Positions 50,201-60,684 are shown, numbered from the stretch's first letter. The stretch is 64,000 nucleotides of DNA from an uncultured delta proteobacterium (GCA_947259215.1 CAMYLJ010000038.1:1-64000); one strand, 5' to 3'. Program-made: numbers and translations. Notes: generated by a model from the sequence alone, not told the origin.

Positions 50201-51241
50201 CTACGAAGGGTCGGGCGCCGGCGTGTCCGGACCGCTCGGCGGGAGCTCCGGCTTGGCGACGTAGCTGGCGGGAACCTCGCCGGTCAGGGACCCGAGGAAG
50301 GTCACGATCGACGCCGCCTCGTCGGAGGTGAGGGTCTTCCCGAACTGGAAGCGGGCCATCACGCGCACCGCCATGTCGAGAGTCTCGATGCTGCCGTCGT
50401 GGAAGTAGGGGCCCGTCTTGGCCACGTTGCGCAGGGACGGCACCTTGAAGAAGTACTCGTCCGAGGGCTTCGTGGTCGCGGCCATGCGCCCGATGTCCTC
50501 GGTGGGGTAGGGCTCCACCACGCCGAGCTTCTGGTAGCTGTTGCCCCCGACGATCGGGCCGTTGTGGCAGGTCGGGCAGCCGGTGGCGATGAAGGTCTGG
50601 AGCCCCTGCTTCTCCGCCTCGCTGAGCGCCGCGGCGTCCCCTTCCAGGAACTTGTCGAAGCGGGAGGGCGTCACCAGCCGGCGCTCGAAGGCGCCCACCG
50701 CGCGGGCGAAGTTGTCGTAGCTGACCGGGTCCGCCTCGTCGGGGAAGGCGGCCTGGAAGAGCGGCGGGTAGCCCGGGATCGAGTTCAGGGTCGCGACCAC
50801 GGCGGCCTCGTCGGGCATCGCCATCCGGACCGGGTTCAGCACCGGGCCCTTGGCCTGCTCCTCCACGTCCTTGGCCCGGCCGTCCCAGAACTGGGCGATG
50901 TGGAAGGCGGCGTTGTAGCTGGTGGGCGAGTTTCGGTCGCCGCGCTGTCCCTTGTGGCCCGGGGAGGTCGGCTCGTTGTCCACGCCGAAGCGATCGAGCT
51001 GGTGGCAGCTGTTGCACGAGATGTCGTGGTTCTTGGAGAGCCGGGCGTCGTAGTAGAGCATCCGGCCCAGCTCGATCTTGGGCTGCGTGATGGGATTGCA
51101 GGGGTTCGGCGCCTCGGCGGGCAGCACGCCGAAGATCTGCTGGGCCTGGGTGACCAGGGGATCGGCGGCCCCGGCCTGCACGGCGGGCATCCCGGCCGCG
51201 GCGGCGAGCACGAGCAGCTGACGAACGAGCTTCCGGCGCAT
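50201..51241 (-). CDS. Di-haem cytochrome c peroxidase
   Basis: Periplasmic enzyme reducing hydrogen peroxide (or a MauG-like oxidant) with electrons from cytochrome c. The 346-residue product has a signal peptide (1-25) and two haem c sites, CNSCH (76-80) and CPTCH (222-226), with [13 protein letters not shown] (57-69) and [19 protein letters not shown] typical of the CcpA/MauG family. A Pro-rich tail ends the protein. It lies 57 bp after the AAA ATPase gene. Confidence 0.94.
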   Translation of the reverse strand: MRRKLVRQLLVLAAAAGMPAVQAGAADPLVTQAQQIFGVLPAEAPNPCNPITQPKIELGRMLYYDARLSKNHDISCNSCHQLDRFGVDNEPTSPGHKGQRGDRNSPTSYNAAFHIAQFWDGRAKDVEEQAKGPVLNPVRMAMPDEAAVVATLNSIPGYPPLFQAAFPDEADPVSYDNFARAVGAFERRLVTPSRFDKFLEGDAAALSEAEKQGLQTFIATGCPTCHNGPIVGGNSYQKLGVVEPYPTEDIGRMAATTKPSDEYFFKVPSLRNVAKTGPYFHDGSIETLDMAVRVMARFQFGKTLTSDEAASIVTFLGSLTGEVPASYVAKPELPPSGPDTPAPDPS

Positions 51242-51298
51242 GCCTCCTCCTCCCGACGAGACGCCCGAGAGTCGCTCTCGGAATCGGGTGCGCCGAGC

Positions 51299-52747
51299 CT
51301 AGCGAACCGGAACGAAGCGCTCCCGGCAGAACGCCTGGATGCCCTGGATCTCCTCCATGCGCGATACGGAGAGCGGCAGGGTGGCGTTCAGCTCCGCGAG
51401 GGACGCCACCACGGCCTGCTCGATCTCCGCGCCGCTGAAGCCTTCGCTGGCGTCGAGCAGGGGCGCGAGGGAGAAGGCCGACGGATCCTGCTTGCGCTGG
51501 GACAGGTGGATCTCGAAGATGGCCCGGCGCTCGTCGGCCTCGGGCAGGTCCACGAAGAAGATCTCGTCGAAACGCCCCTTGCGCATCAGCTCCGGCGGCA
51601 GCCCGCGCACCTGGTTGGCGGTGGCCACCACGAAGACGTCGGCGCGCTTCTCCTGCAGCCAGGTGAGGAAGGAGCCGAAGACGCGGCGCGACACGCCCCC
51701 GTCCTCGCTGCCGGCGCCGCCCTGGGCCAGCGCCTTCTCGATCTCGTCGATCCAGAGCACGGCGGGCGCCATGGTCTCCGCCAGCTCCATCGCCTTGCGG
51801 AAGTTCTTCTCGGTCTCGCCGACGTACTTGTCGTACAGCCGGCCCACCTCGAGCTTGATCAGCGGAAGCTGCCACGAGCGGGCCACGTACTTCGCCGCCA
51901 GGGACTTGCCGCAGCCCTGGACGCCCACCATCAGGATGCCCCGCGGCGGCGCCAGATTGAGCTCGCGCGCCTCGGGGCGGAAGCCGGCGCGCGCCCGGGT
52001 CAGCCACTGCTTCAGCCGCTCGAAGCCACCCAGCTCGAACGGGTTGTCCTCGGCCGGGTAGTACTCGAGCAGCCCGCTCTCCCGCAGAATCTGGGCCTTG
52101 CGCGCCAGGATGCCGCCGATGTCCGTGGCGTCGAGCCGGCCGTCTTCCACCACCGCCTGCGCGATCGCCTGGCGGGCCTGGTTCAGGGTGAGTCCGGACA
52201 GCGCGTCCAGCAGGCAATTCGTCTGGTCCTCGTCCAGACCCACGGGGACCGAGCGGTCGCCGCCGAGCGAGCGCAGGACGGCGCGCAGCACCGGACGCAG
52301 CTCGTCGCGCACCGGCATGCGCAGCGCGAAGTGCACGGCGTGGTGCTCGACGTCCGGGGGCAGGTTCAGGGAGCGCCCCGTCAGCACCATGGTGGAGCCG
52401 GACGCCGCAAAGTGGCTCGCCAGGTCCCTGAACTGGCGCACGACCTGGGGCGATTCCAGGTGTCGCCCGAAGTCCTTCAGGTGGTAGATGGCGTTCAGGG
52501 TCATCTTCTCCAGGTGGGCCAGCAGCTGGAAGGGGTCCTGGGTCCACTGGGTCGCGTGGGCCTCGCCGCTCGGCAGCCGCTCGAGCCCGCGGTTGATCGA
52601 CCAGCTGAAGTGGGTCATGCCGAGCTCCGAGGACGCCGCGTGGAGGAGGTCGCTGACGCGATCCTCCTCCACGGTCTCGATCACGATCACCGGGTGGAAG
52701 GAACGGATCAGGGTCCTGAGCTCGTGGATGCTGGTCGCCTGGCTCAT
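51299..52747 (-). CDS. Ycf46-like AAA ATPase
   Basis: A 482-residue ATPase with an N-terminal P-loop-like sensor half (1-235, with [15 protein letters not shown]) and a C-terminal AAA domain: Walker A GVQGCGKS (275-282), Walker [12 protein letters not shown], sensor 1 VVATAN and arginine finger [10 protein letters not shown]. This matches Ycf46, a chloroplast and cyanobacterial protein also found in other bacteria; its role (protein or RNA remodelling) is unclear. ATG 52747 overlaps the kinase stop (ATGA). Confidence 0.92.
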   Translation of the reverse strand: MSQATSIHELRTLIRSFHPVIVIETVEEDRVSDLLHAASSELGMTHFSWSINRGLERLPSGEAHATQWTQDPFQLLAHLEKMTLNAIYHLKDFGRHLESPQVVRQFRDLASHFAASGSTMVLTGRSLNLPPDVEHHAVHFALRMPVRDELRPVLRAVLRSLGGDRSVPVGLDEDQTNCLLDALSGLTLNQARQAIAQAVVEDGRLDATDIGGILARKAQILRESGLLEYYPAEDNPFELGGFERLKQWLTRARAGFRPEARELNLAPPRGILMVGVQGCGKSLAAKYVARSWQLPLIKLEVGRLYDKYVGETEKNFRKAMELAETMAPAVLWIDEIEKALAQGGAGSEDGGVSRRVFGSFLTWLQEKRADVFVVATANQVRGLPPELMRKGRFDEIFFVDLPEADERRAIFEIHLSQRKQDPSAFSLAPLLDASEGFSGAEIEQAVVASLAELNATLPLSVSRMEEIQGIQAFCRERFVPVR

Positions 52748-53712
52748 GACGCTCCGAAGCGGCGCGGAAGGGCCCCGGGAGGATCGGACGAACCTTCGGC
52801 GGGCTTGACCTCCGCCAGGAACTCGCGCAGCTCCCGCGCCTCGTCGCCGACCTTGTCCAGGCGACGCTCCAGACGGACCTTGCTGTGGATGCTGCGCACC
52901 AGCTCCACCAGGCGCACGTAGTCGAGGTAGTCGGGTGTCAGGAGGTCGGCGTCCGCGACCTGGGCGTAGCCCGCGCGGAAGGCCTCCCACTCCGCCAGGC
53001 GCTTGGGCTGGCGATAGCGCACCCCGGGCTTGGCCAGCAGCTTTGCGAACCCCATTCCCTTCAGCGTGTAGGCCAGACCCTCCTCGTCCACGTAGCGCAG
53101 GCGACCGCCGGGCTCGAGCATGAAGTTGGCCTTGTGGGTGTCCCACAGGTCGAGGCTGATGGGCGTGCCGTGCCGGCGCACCCAGATCCGGAAGGCCGCG
53201 CGCGCGCGGGCGGCCGTGTCGACGTCGACCACGCCGCGCCGCCCCAGGGCTCGCAGCTGGGCACGGAATCCCCGGCGCAGCCGCAGCGCCAGCCAGGCCG
53301 CGCGCAGCCGGCGCAGCGGGCCGGGCGGCCCGCCCATGCAGTGGACCTCGGCCACCAGTCGCCCCAGGAGCTCCGCGTGGGGGCGAAGCTCCTTGCGATC
53401 GTCCAGCCGCTCGCCCTCGACCCACTCGATCAGCAGGTGGCGCGCGCGCCGCGCGACCACGCGGGGAAAGACGTCCGGCAGCGCCCCGAGCAGCCGCTCG
53501 AGCTCGCGGGCCCGGCGCGCGCTGCCGCAGATGCGCAGCTTGTAGCGCTGGCCGTCCCCGGTCGCGACCCGGAACGCCATGCCGCTGTGGGCCTCGTCCT
53601 CGGCCAGGGGCTCGATGGCGCGCAGCTCCAGGCGTGGAGCGAACGGCTGCTCACGCAGGACGGTGTCAAGGTCGCTTGCGACGTCGCCGCGCGGCCCGCG
53701 CCGGATCGACAT
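52744..53712 (-). CDS. Lipopolysaccharide-kinase-like (Kdo/RIO-type) protein
   Basis: A 322-residue protein-kinase-like fold: HLLIEWVEGERLDD as the hinge, a catalytic-loop-like DLWDTHKANFML (Asp and Asn) and an activation-Asp strand YVDEEGLAYTLKGMG. It resembles LPS core kinases (Kdo/WaaP group) more than antibiotic kinases. Start ATG 53712; a second ATG at 53736 is possible. It forms an overlapping pair with the Ycf46-like gene; the substrate is unknown. Confidence 0.75.
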   Translation of the reverse strand: MSIRRGPRGDVASDLDTVLREQPFAPRLELRAIEPLAEDEAHSGMAFRVATGDGQRYKLRICGSARRARELERLLGALPDVFPRVVARRARHLLIEWVEGERLDDRKELRPHAELLGRLVAEVHCMGGPPGPLRRLRAAWLALRLRRGFRAQLRALGRRGVVDVDTAARARAAFRIWVRRHGTPISLDLWDTHKANFMLEPGGRLRYVDEEGLAYTLKGMGFAKLLAKPGVRYRQPKRLAEWEAFRAGYAQVADADLLTPDYLDYVRLVELVRSIHSKVRLERRLDKVGDEARELREFLAEVKPAEGSSDPPGALPRRFGAS

Positions 53713-53840
53713 GGCGCGGGAGTCTAACGGATTCATTCGTGCGTAGGGATAACCCCGCTGCCTGGGCGTCAAGCCCGCGGCCTCGGCGGCCGATGAGGTC
53801 GTGTGGGCAAGCCGCCCGCGGCCGAGGTGGGCTCCAGAGC

Positions 53841-55145
53841 ATGAGTCGACGTGCGAACCGCTACTCGATCTTCGCCCAGGGCCTCGATCGCGCCGTCTTC
53901 CTGGCGTACTTCCTCGGCGCGGTCGTGCCGCTGGCCGCCCTCGGCTACGTCTTCGTGCGCCCCGCACTCGAGTCCTCCTTCGGCGACAGCAGCTGGTTGG
54001 ACGACGTGGGGTCGCTGGCGCGGCTCGGCGTCCTGGCGTCGAGCGGTCTGCTGTGCCTGGTGTCCTTCTGGATCCTGCGGCGGTTCGCCGGCACCAGCCT
54101 GGCGCGCATGGCGGTGGACCGCGAGCGGCTGGCGCGGCTGGTGGACGTCTCGGGCAAGATGGCCGACGCGCCCCACGCCGGCGAGGTGGCCCGGATGGTC
54201 GCCGAGGCGGCGCTGGGCGTGACCGAGGCCCGTGCCTCCTACGTCCTGCTGGCCGGCGAGAAGGAGACCCCCCTCGAGCTGGTGCAACACGCCGGCGTCG
54301 AGGCCGAGGCCATCTACACCCGCGCCGCCCGCGCGATCGAGGCCATGGGCACGCTGGCCCTCGACGGCGGGCGACCGGCGCTGGTGGGTCAGGACGGCGG
54401 CCGCTCCCCCGACGCGGGGCTCGCCGCCGCCGCCGCGGTGCCGCTGCCGGGCAGCGGCGCCGGACGCGGCGTGCTGGTGGTGGTCCACGTAGAAGACGGC
54501 AAGGCGTTCGACACGCAACACGTGGGCTCGCTCTCGACCCTGGCGAGCATCGCTGCGGTGGCCGTCCACAACGCCGACCTGAAGGACTCCCAGCAGAACT
54601 TCTTCGCGCACGTGACGGAGCTGCTGGTCTCCGCGCTCGACGCCTACCTCGACTTCCACGTGGGACACTCGCGCCGCGTGGCGCACTACTCGAACGCCGT
54701 CGGCCGCGAGGTCGGGCTCGACGACCAGCGGCTCCAGAAGCTCCACTTCGCATCGCTGCTGCACGACATCGGCATGCTGCGCATCGACCGCGACGAGTGG
54801 CCCCTGCCCTCGGCGCACCGCAAGCATCCGGGCTTCGGCGCACGCATGCTCGAGCGGATCCAGCTGTGGGAGGACATCGCCCCCTTCGTGCTGCACCACC
54901 ACGAGTGGTGGGACGGCCAGGGCTATCCGGAAGGACTGGCGGGCGCCGCCATTCCGCAGGAGGCGCGAATCATCGGCATCGCCGAGGCCTTCGACAGCAT
55001 GACGACCGCCAGCTACCGCGGGCAGATCGAGACGGAAGAGGCCCTGCGGCGCGTCGAGTCCGGGGCCGGTACCCAGTTCGACCCGGAGCTGGCGGCGGTC
55101 TTCGTGCGCCTGGTGCGAGAAGGCGCGATCCGCCTCGACAGCTAG
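53841..55145 (+). CDS. Membrane-anchored GAF/HD-GYP cyclic-di-GMP phosphodiesterase
   Basis: A 434-residue signalling protein: two membrane helices (18-40, 62-80), a GAF-like sensor (about 95-245), then an HD-GYP domain with HSRRVAHYS, LLHDIG (HD 308-309), HHHEWWDGQGYP (GYP 361-363) and the KHPGFG element. These residues are those of active c-di-GMP hydrolases. Divergent from the LPS-kinase-like gene. Two strong hairpins follow the stop. Confidence 0.93.
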   Translation: MSRRANRYSIFAQGLDRAVFLAYFLGAVVPLAALGYVFVRPALESSFGDSSWLDDVGSLARLGVLASSGLLCLVSFWILRRFAGTSLARMAVDRERLARLVDVSGKMADAPHAGEVARMVAEAALGVTEARASYVLLAGEKETPLELVQHAGVEAEAIYTRAARAIEAMGTLALDGGRPALVGQDGGRSPDAGLAAAAAVPLPGSGAGRGVLVVVHVEDGKAFDTQHVGSLSTLASIAAVAVHNADLKDSQQNFFAHVTELLVSALDAYLDFHVGHSRRVAHYSNAVGREVGLDDQRLQKLHFASLLHDIGMLRIDRDEWPLPSAHRKHPGFGARMLERIQLWEDIAPFVLHHHEWWDGQGYPEGLAGAAIPQEARIIGIAEAFDSMTTASYRGQIETEEALRRVESGAGTQFDPELAAVFVRLVREGAIRLDS

Positions 55146-55148
55146 CTG

Positions 55149-55169
55149 ACGGAGCCCGAAGGGCTCCGT
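55149..55169 (+). terminator. Terminator hairpin after the HD-GYP gene
   Basis: ACGGAGCCC-gaa-GGGCTCCGT, a 9-bp stem 3 bp after the stop, followed by TTT. It suits the plus-strand gene. Confidence 0.65.
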
Positions 55170-55180
55170 TTGCGGCGCAA

Positions 55181-55209
55181 GCCGACCCAAGACTTCGTCT
55201 TGGGTCGGC
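55181..55209. terminator. Second hairpin between convergent genes
   Basis: GCCGACCCAAGAC-ttc-GTCTTGGGTCGGC, a 13-bp perfect stem 3 bp from the threonine aldolase stop. It probably ends that minus-strand transcript; the adjacent pair makes a two-way barrier. Confidence 0.65.
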
Positions 55210-55212
55210 CTG

Positions 55213-56235
55213 CTAGGCGCGCAGGACGGCCAGCGCCTCCCCGATCCGAGCCAGCGCGACGTCGACGTCCTCCCGCGACACGTCCAGGTGCGTGACCGCG
55301 CGCAGCACTCCCGGCTTGATCAGGCCCATCCGCACCCCGCGGCGTTCTGCTTCCGCCAGCAGCAACCGCTCGTCCTCGGCGCGGAAGAAGACCATGTTGG
55401 TCTCCGGGAAGGGATCCACGCGCAGGCCGAGCTTCTCGAGGCCCTCGGCCAGACGTCGCGCGTTCGCGTGATCCTCGGCCAGCCGCGCCACGTGGTGCTC
55501 CAGCGCATGGAGCCCGGCGGCGGCCAGGCCGCCCGCCTGGCGCATGCCGCCCCCGAGCATCTTCCGCAGCCGATGCGCCCGCTCGACGAGGGCCCGTGAG
55601 CCGCACAGCAGCGACCCCACCGGCGCACCGAGACCCTTGGAAAGACAGAACGCCACGCTGTCGAAGGGAGCGGCCCACTCGCGGGCGGGGACGCCGCTGG
55701 CGACCTCCGCGTTGAAGAGGCGGGCCCCGTCCAGGTGCAGGGCCAGACCGTGCTCGCGCGCCGCGTCGGCCACACCCGCCACCCGTTCGCGCGGGAAGAC
55801 CACCCCGCCCGCCCAGTTGTGGGTGTTCTCCACACTCACGAGACGCACGGGTGCGCAGTGGGGATCCACGGGCGGGATGGCGCTGCGCACGTCGTCGCCG
55901 TCGAACAGGCCGCCGCGCCCGAGCGCCTGGATCTGCACGCCGCCCACGGCCGCCGCGCCGCCGCTCTCCCAGAGCAAGGTGTGGGAGCCCTCGCCGGTGA
56001 GCAGGACGTCGCCCGCACGCGTCTGGGCCAGGATCGCGGCCAGGTTGGCCATCGTGCCCGAGGGCACGAAGAGCGCCGCCTGCTTGCCCAGGCGCTCCGC
56101 CGCCCGCTCCTGGAGGCGGTTGATCGACGGGTCCTCGCCGTAGACGTCGTCCCCGACCTCGGCGGCGGCCATGGCCTCGCGCATCGCCGGGGTCGGACGC
56201 GTCACGGTGTCGCTGCGCAGGTCGATGGTCGTCAC
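55213..56235 (-). CDS. ltaE: Low-specificity L-threonine aldolase
   Basis: PLP enzyme cleaving threonine or allo-threonine to glycine and acetaldehyde. The 340-residue product starts at GTG 56235 and reads [56 protein letters not shown] and the PLP lysine in [13 protein letters not shown]. All are diagnostic. Neighbours do not suggest another role. Confidence 0.95.
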   Translation of the reverse strand: MTTIDLRSDTVTRPTPAMREAMAAAEVGDDVYGEDPSINRLQERAAERLGKQAALFVPSGTMANLAAILAQTRAGDVLLTGEGSHTLLWESGGAAAVGGVQIQALGRGGLFDGDDVRSAIPPVDPHCAPVRLVSVENTHNWAGGVVFPRERVAGVADAAREHGLALHLDGARLFNAEVASGVPAREWAAPFDSVAFCLSKGLGAPVGSLLCGSRALVERAHRLRKMLGGGMRQAGGLAAAGLHALEHHVARLAEDHANARRLAEGLEKLGLRVDPFPETNMVFFRAEDERLLLAEAERRGVRMGLIKPGVLRAVTHLDVSREDVDVALARIGEALAVLRA

Positions 56236-56259
56236 ACGGCGTAGGGTACCATCGAGGCC

Positions 56260-56665
56260 GTGCCGGTCGCGCCGCGCTGGGTCACCGCCGTGTTCGTTCT
56301 CGCCGCCCTGGCCGGCGGCGCGGCGGGCCTGGCGGCAGCCGTCGATCCGGCTGCGACCGCGGCGGCGATCGGCCTGGATCCCGCTCCCGATCCGACCGCA
56401 GCGCGTGTCTGGGGCATCCTCGCCCTCCTGTTGGCCTCGCTCTGCCTGGGCGTCGCGCGCGATCCGGTGGGCGGGGCTCCGCTCGCCCAGTACGTATGGC
56501 CGAACCAAGGTCGGGATCGTGCTGGCCGTCGCGCTGGGCGTCGCCGCCGGCTACACCAGCCCGCGACTGCTGGCGTGCGTCGCCCTCAGCGACGGGATCT
56601 GGATCCCGCCGCTGATGTACGCCGACTACGTGCTGCGCAGCCCGCTGCTGCCGCGCCGGCGCTAG
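56260..56665 (+). pseudogene. Small membrane protein split by a frameshift
   Basis: A GTG at 56260 opens a frame with two hydrophobic helices ([20 protein letters not shown] and a [16 protein letters not shown] segment); at about 56493-56500 the coding signal moves to another frame, which continues as [20 protein letters not shown] then LSDGIWIPPLMYADYVLRSP and stops at 56665. One inserted base near the TACGTATGG stretch explains it. Joined, it is a protein of roughly 134 residues with three to four spans. Whether it is a true frameshift or a sequence error is open. No family recognised. Confidence 0.65.
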
Positions 56666-56678
56666 CCGGCGGGCTCCG

Positions 56679-57527
56679 TCAGCCCCCCGCGAGCATGCGG
56701 GCGATGAGCCGGTCGCGCAGCCGGTCCGGCACGAAGCGGACCAGCAACGCCTGGATCCGGGCGTCGGTTCCCACCACGTAGCGGGTGCGCGGTCGCCGCG
56801 CGGAGAGCGCGTGGGCGATGGCGCGGGCGCAGGCCGCCGGGGGCGCCCCGCGGCGGGCGCTCTCGTCGATCTGTCTGCGGACCGCGACGATGGCGTCGGC
56901 GTAGAGCTCGCGCGCTCGCTCCGGCAGCAGGGCCAGCATGCGATCGGCGTAGCCCTGGGTCTTCTCCCAGATCGGCGTGTCCACGTCGCCGGGCTCGACC
57001 AGCGACACGTGCATGCCCCACGCTGCGAGCTCCATCCGCAGCGAGTCGCAGAGGGCCTCGACCGCGAACTTGGAGGCGCAATAGGGACCCGCGAAGGGCG
57101 CGGAGAGGCGGCCCGAGATCGAGCCCACCACCACCACCCGGCCGCGCGCCCGCCGCAGCAGCGGCAGACACGCCTGGGTGACGGCCACGACGCCGACGGC
57201 GTTCACCTCGAGCACGCGGCGGAGCTCCTGCAACGGCAGGAACTCGAGCGGCCCTCCGACCGCGATCCCCGCGTTGTTGACCAGGCCCGCCAGCCCGGCC
57301 CCGCCGAGCTTCGTCTCGATCTGCTTGGCGGCGGCGGCGATGCTCGCCGCGTCGGTCACGTCGAGGAGGACCGGCGTCAGGCGTTCGGAGGCGTCGCGCC
57401 GGAGCGACTCGCCGTCGGGCTCCCGGCGCACGCCCGCGAAGACCCGGTAGCCGTCTCGATCCAGCAGCAGGGCCGTTTCCCGGCCGATGCCGCTGGAGGC
57501 GCCGGTGACGAGCACGGCGCCACTCAT
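56679..57527 (-). CDS. Short-chain dehydrogenase/reductase
   Basis: A 282-residue classical SDR: TGASSGIG (8-15), NNAG, SISG and YCASK (active-site Tyr and Lys), with a C-terminal 60-residue helical extension including LPDRLRDRLIARM-like basic helices that may touch the membrane. NAD(P) specificity and substrate are unknown. It overlaps the next SDR by ATGA; the two are paralogues (about a third identical by eye). Confidence 0.9.
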   Translation of the reverse strand: MSGAVLVTGASSGIGRETALLLDRDGYRVFAGVRREPDGESLRRDASERLTPVLLDVTDAASIAAAAKQIETKLGGAGLAGLVNNAGIAVGGPLEFLPLQELRRVLEVNAVGVVAVTQACLPLLRRARGRVVVVGSISGRLSAPFAGPYCASKFAVEALCDSLRMELAAWGMHVSLVEPGDVDTPIWEKTQGYADRMLALLPERARELYADAIVAVRRQIDESARRGAPPAACARAIAHALSARRPRTRYVVGTDARIQALLVRFVPDRLRDRLIARMLAGG

Positions 57528-58390
57528 TCCGGCAGCTCCCGCGGCACGCCGAACATGCGCGCTCGCACGAAGTCGAAGAGCCGATCCGGCAGCAGCCAGC
57601 CCAGGGCGGCCTGCGCCTTGGCGTCCATGCCCACCAGGTAGCGCGTCTTCGGGCGCGCCGCGGTGAGGGCGTGCTCGATCTCCAGCGCCACCTTGTCCGG
57701 TGGCAGGGCCTGCTTCTCCATCTTGCTGAAGGCATCCACCACGGCGTTGGCCATCCCCTCGTAGCGGCGGCGCGCCTCCTCCGACATCTTCACGATCATC
57801 TCGCTCCTGCGCGCACGCGCCTTGTCGAAGATCTCGGTCGCGATCGCGCCGGGCTCCACGATGGCCACGTGCAGCCCCCACGGCGCCAGCTCCACCCGCA
57901 GCGCATCGCCCAGGGCTTCGAGGGCGTGCTTCGACGCGGTGTAGGGGCCGATGATCGGCCCCGAGACCTTGCCGCCGATGGAGGTGACGAAGACGATCCG
58001 GCCCCGGGCTGTGCGCAGGAGCGGCAGGAAGGCCTGGGTGACCGCGATCGGGCCCACGGTGTTGACCTCGAACACCTCGCGCAGGTCGTCGAGATCCACG
58101 AACTCGAGCGGGCCGCCCATGTTGATGCCCGCGTTGTTCACGAGGCCCGCCAGGCCCTCGTCTCCGAGAGCGTCTGCCACGTGCTTGGCGGCGGCCTCGA
58201 TCGAGGCCGCGTTCCCCACGTCCAGGAAGATGGGCTCGAGCGACGCCGGCCCCTCCGCCCGCAGGGACTCGGCGTCCGCCTGCTTGCGGACCCCGGCGAA
58301 GACCCGCCCCCCGGCGCGCGCGAGGCGCAGGGCGGTGGCGCGCCCGATTCCCGTGGACGCTCCGGTCACGACGAAGGCAGCTCCGGCCAT
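57524..58390 (-). CDS. Short-chain dehydrogenase/reductase
   Basis: A 288-residue SDR, paralogue of the neighbour: TGASTGIGRATAL, GLVNNAGINMGG, the TSIGG segment and YTASK active site. The C-terminal RTRYLVGMDAKAQA-like helices again resemble those of the partner. Start ATG 58390. It follows the molybdoenzyme gene by 3 bp on the same strand, so fdh-like and SDR genes may form one transcript. Confidence 0.9.
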   Translation of the reverse strand: MAGAAFVVTGASTGIGRATALRLARAGGRVFAGVRKQADAESLRAEGPASLEPIFLDVGNAASIEAAAKHVADALGDEGLAGLVNNAGINMGGPLEFVDLDDLREVFEVNTVGPIAVTQAFLPLLRTARGRIVFVTSIGGKVSGPIIGPYTASKHALEALGDALRVELAPWGLHVAIVEPGAIATEIFDKARARRSEMIVKMSEEARRRYEGMANAVVDAFSKMEKQALPPDKVALEIEHALTAARPKTRYLVGMDAKAQAALGWLLPDRLFDFVRARMFGVPRELPE

Positions 58391-58393
58391 GGC

Positions 58394-60655
58394 TCAGTCC
58401 TCCCTGTCCGGGCCCGCGCTCGGGGCCAGGCTGATCACGATCGACTTGTAGGTGGGCGTGCGGCTCCCGTCGGCGAAGCTGTCGACGGGCACCAGCGGGT
58501 TGGCCTCCGGGAAGTAGGCGGCCGCGCAGCGTCGCGGCAGGTCGTAGGGCACGATCCGCAGCCCGGCGAGATGGCGCCGGCCCCCCGCCAGGTGGCTGGT
58601 GACGTCGACACGCGCTCCTGCGTCGAGGCCCGCTTCGGCCACGTCCTCCGGGTTCAGGAACAGGACGCGGCGATCGCCCGAGATCCCGCGGTAGCGGTCG
58701 TCCGAGCTGTAGACGGTGGTGTTGAACTGGTCGTGGCTCCGGATGGTCGTGAGCAGCAGCTGGCCCGGCTCGAGCGGGATCCGCGGGAGTGGGTGGACGT
58801 GGAAGCGGGCGCGACCCGAGGGAGTCTCGAAGCGGCGGCTGCGGGCGCCGCTCGGAAGCACGAAGCCTCCGGGCTTGCGCAGGCGCCGGTTCATGTCCTC
58901 GCAGCCCGGCACCACCCTGGCGATGGACGCGCGGATGCGGTCGTAGTCTTCGACCAGCCAATCCCACGCGACCGTGCTGCGCGAGGCCAGCACCGCTCGG
59001 GCCAGCCCCGCCACGATGGCGGGCTCGCTGCGCAGGTACGACGTGGCCGGAGGCAGGCTTCCGCGCGACGGGTGCACGACGCTCATGGAGTTCTCGACGC
59101 TGACGGTCTGCGGCCCGCAGGCCTGCTCGTCGCGCTCGCTGCGCCCCAGGCAGGGCAGCAGGAACGCCTCCTCGCCGGTCACCAGGTGGGAGCGGTTCAA
59201 GGTCGTGGCGATCTGGACGCTCGTGCCACAGCGGCGCAGCCCCGCCCGGGTGGTCTCCCAGTCCGGCGTGGCGACGGCAAAGTTGCCGCCCAGGGCGAGG
59301 AATGCGTCCACGCGCCCCTCGGCCATGGCCCGGATGGCCCCGACGCTGTCCAGCCCGGGTACCGTAGGCGGCGCGAAGTGGAACTCGCGGCCCAGGTCCT
59401 CGAGGAACCCCGTGGCCGGCTCCGGCGTAACGCCCATGGTGCGGTCGCCCTGCACGTTGCTGTGGCCACGCACGGGGCAGACGCCCGCTCCGGGCACGCC
59501 CAGGTTCCCGCGCAGCAGCAGCAGGTTCACGATCTCCTGCACGTTCGCCACCGCGTGCTTGTGCTGGGTGAGGCCCATGCACCAGCAGGCGATCACGCGC
59601 TCGGATTCGAGATAGATCCGGGCCGCCTCGCGGATCGCGTCGCGGGACACGCCGCTCTGCTCCAGCAGGTCGTCCCAGGCGGTGGCCTCGATCGCCGCCC
59701 GGTAGTCCTCGAAGCCCTCGGTGTGCCGCTCCAGGAAGTCGTGATCGAGCACCCGGGCTCCGGCGCGGCCGGCCGCCTCCAGCACCTCCTTGGCCACGGC
59801 CTGAAGCAGCGCCACGTCGCCGCCCACCCGCACCTGGAGGAAGCAGTCGGCGATGGACGTGCCCCCGGTGACCACGCCGATCGGATCCTTCGGGTGCGCG
59901 AAGCGCTCGAGGGAGCGCTCGCGCAGGGGGTTCACGGCCACGATGCGACAGCCGCGCCGCTTCGCCTCGATCAGGGTCGTGAACATCCGGGGATGGTTGC
60001 TGCCGGGGTTCTGGCCGATCAGGAAGATCGCGTCCGCGCGCGCGAAGTCGGCGAGTCCCACGGTGCCCTTACCGACGCCGATCGACTCCTTCAAGGCCGT
60101 GCCGCTCGACTCGTGGCAGAGGTTGGAGCAGTCGGGGAGGTTGTTGGTACCGAGCTGGCGTGCGAAGAGCTGCCACAGGAAGGCCGCTTCGTTGCTGGCG
60201 CGCCCGGACGTGTAGAACACCACCCGGTCGGGGTCGGCGACGACCTGGAGGCGCTCGGCGATGCGGGCGAAGGCCGCCTCCCAGGACACCGGCTCGTAGT
60301 GATCCGATCCGGGGCGCCGGCGCATCGGCTGGGCGATGCGTCCCTGGGCCTCGAGCCAGCGGTCGCTCCGCACGAGCAGCTGCGGGATCGGATGGCGCGT
60401 GAAGAAGTCCGGGTCGGCGCGGCGGCGCGTCGCTTCGTGGGCCACGTGCTTGGCGCCGTTCTCGCAGAACTCGATGCGCGAGCGCCGGGCGGGATCGGGC
60501 CAGGCGCAACCGGGGCAGTCGAAGCCGTCGGCCTGGTTCATGCGGGAGAGGCCGCGCCAGGCCCCGAGCGCGCCGGCCTCGTGCAGGGCCACACGCAGGG
60601 CGCGCGTGACCGCCCCGAGGCCGCCGGCCGGCGGTCCGCTGGAACCCGAGCTCAT
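58394..60655 (-). CDS. FdhF/YdeP-type molybdopterin oxidoreductase alpha subunit
   Basis: A 753-residue Mo/W-bis-PGD enzyme of the formate-dehydrogenase-like (YdeP) group. N-terminal cysteines in FDCPGCAWPDP with a later Cys in IEFCENGAKH fit the family; GRASNEAAFLWQLFARQLGT, SNLCHESSG and the C-terminal dinucleotide-binding RSHDQFNTTVY segment follow. No selenocysteine codon is involved. Members may oxidise formate or take part in acid or oxidative stress; substrate is not proven. fdhD upstream provides the sulfur insertion step. Confidence 0.92.
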   Translation of the reverse strand: MSSGSSGPPAGGLGAVTRALRVALHEAGALGAWRGLSRMNQADGFDCPGCAWPDPARRSRIEFCENGAKHVAHEATRRRADPDFFTRHPIPQLLVRSDRWLEAQGRIAQPMRRRPGSDHYEPVSWEAAFARIAERLQVVADPDRVVFYTSGRASNEAAFLWQLFARQLGTNNLPDCSNLCHESSGTALKESIGVGKGTVGLADFARADAIFLIGQNPGSNHPRMFTTLIEAKRRGCRIVAVNPLRERSLERFAHPKDPIGVVTGGTSIADCFLQVRVGGDVALLQAVAKEVLEAAGRAGARVLDHDFLERHTEGFEDYRAAIEATAWDDLLEQSGVSRDAIREAARIYLESERVIACWCMGLTQHKHAVANVQEIVNLLLLRGNLGVPGAGVCPVRGHSNVQGDRTMGVTPEPATGFLEDLGREFHFAPPTVPGLDSVGAIRAMAEGRVDAFLALGGNFAVATPDWETTRAGLRRCGTSVQIATTLNRSHLVTGEEAFLLPCLGRSERDEQACGPQTVSVENSMSVVHPSRGSLPPATSYLRSEPAIVAGLARAVLASRSTVAWDWLVEDYDRIRASIARVVPGCEDMNRRLRKPGGFVLPSGARSRRFETPSGRARFHVHPLPRIPLEPGQLLLTTIRSHDQFNTTVYSSDDRYRGISGDRRVLFLNPEDVAEAGLDAGARVDVTSHLAGGRRHLAGLRIVPYDLPRRCAAAYFPEANPLVPVDSFADGSRTPTYKSIVISLAPSAGPDRED

Positions 60656-60684
60656 CGACCCTCCGCCGCCCCCGGCGGTCGAGT

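Noticed and set aside
58394-60655. A selenoprotein formate dehydrogenase
   Set aside because: The reading frame has no in-frame TGA before its stop, and the motifs are those of the YdeP group.
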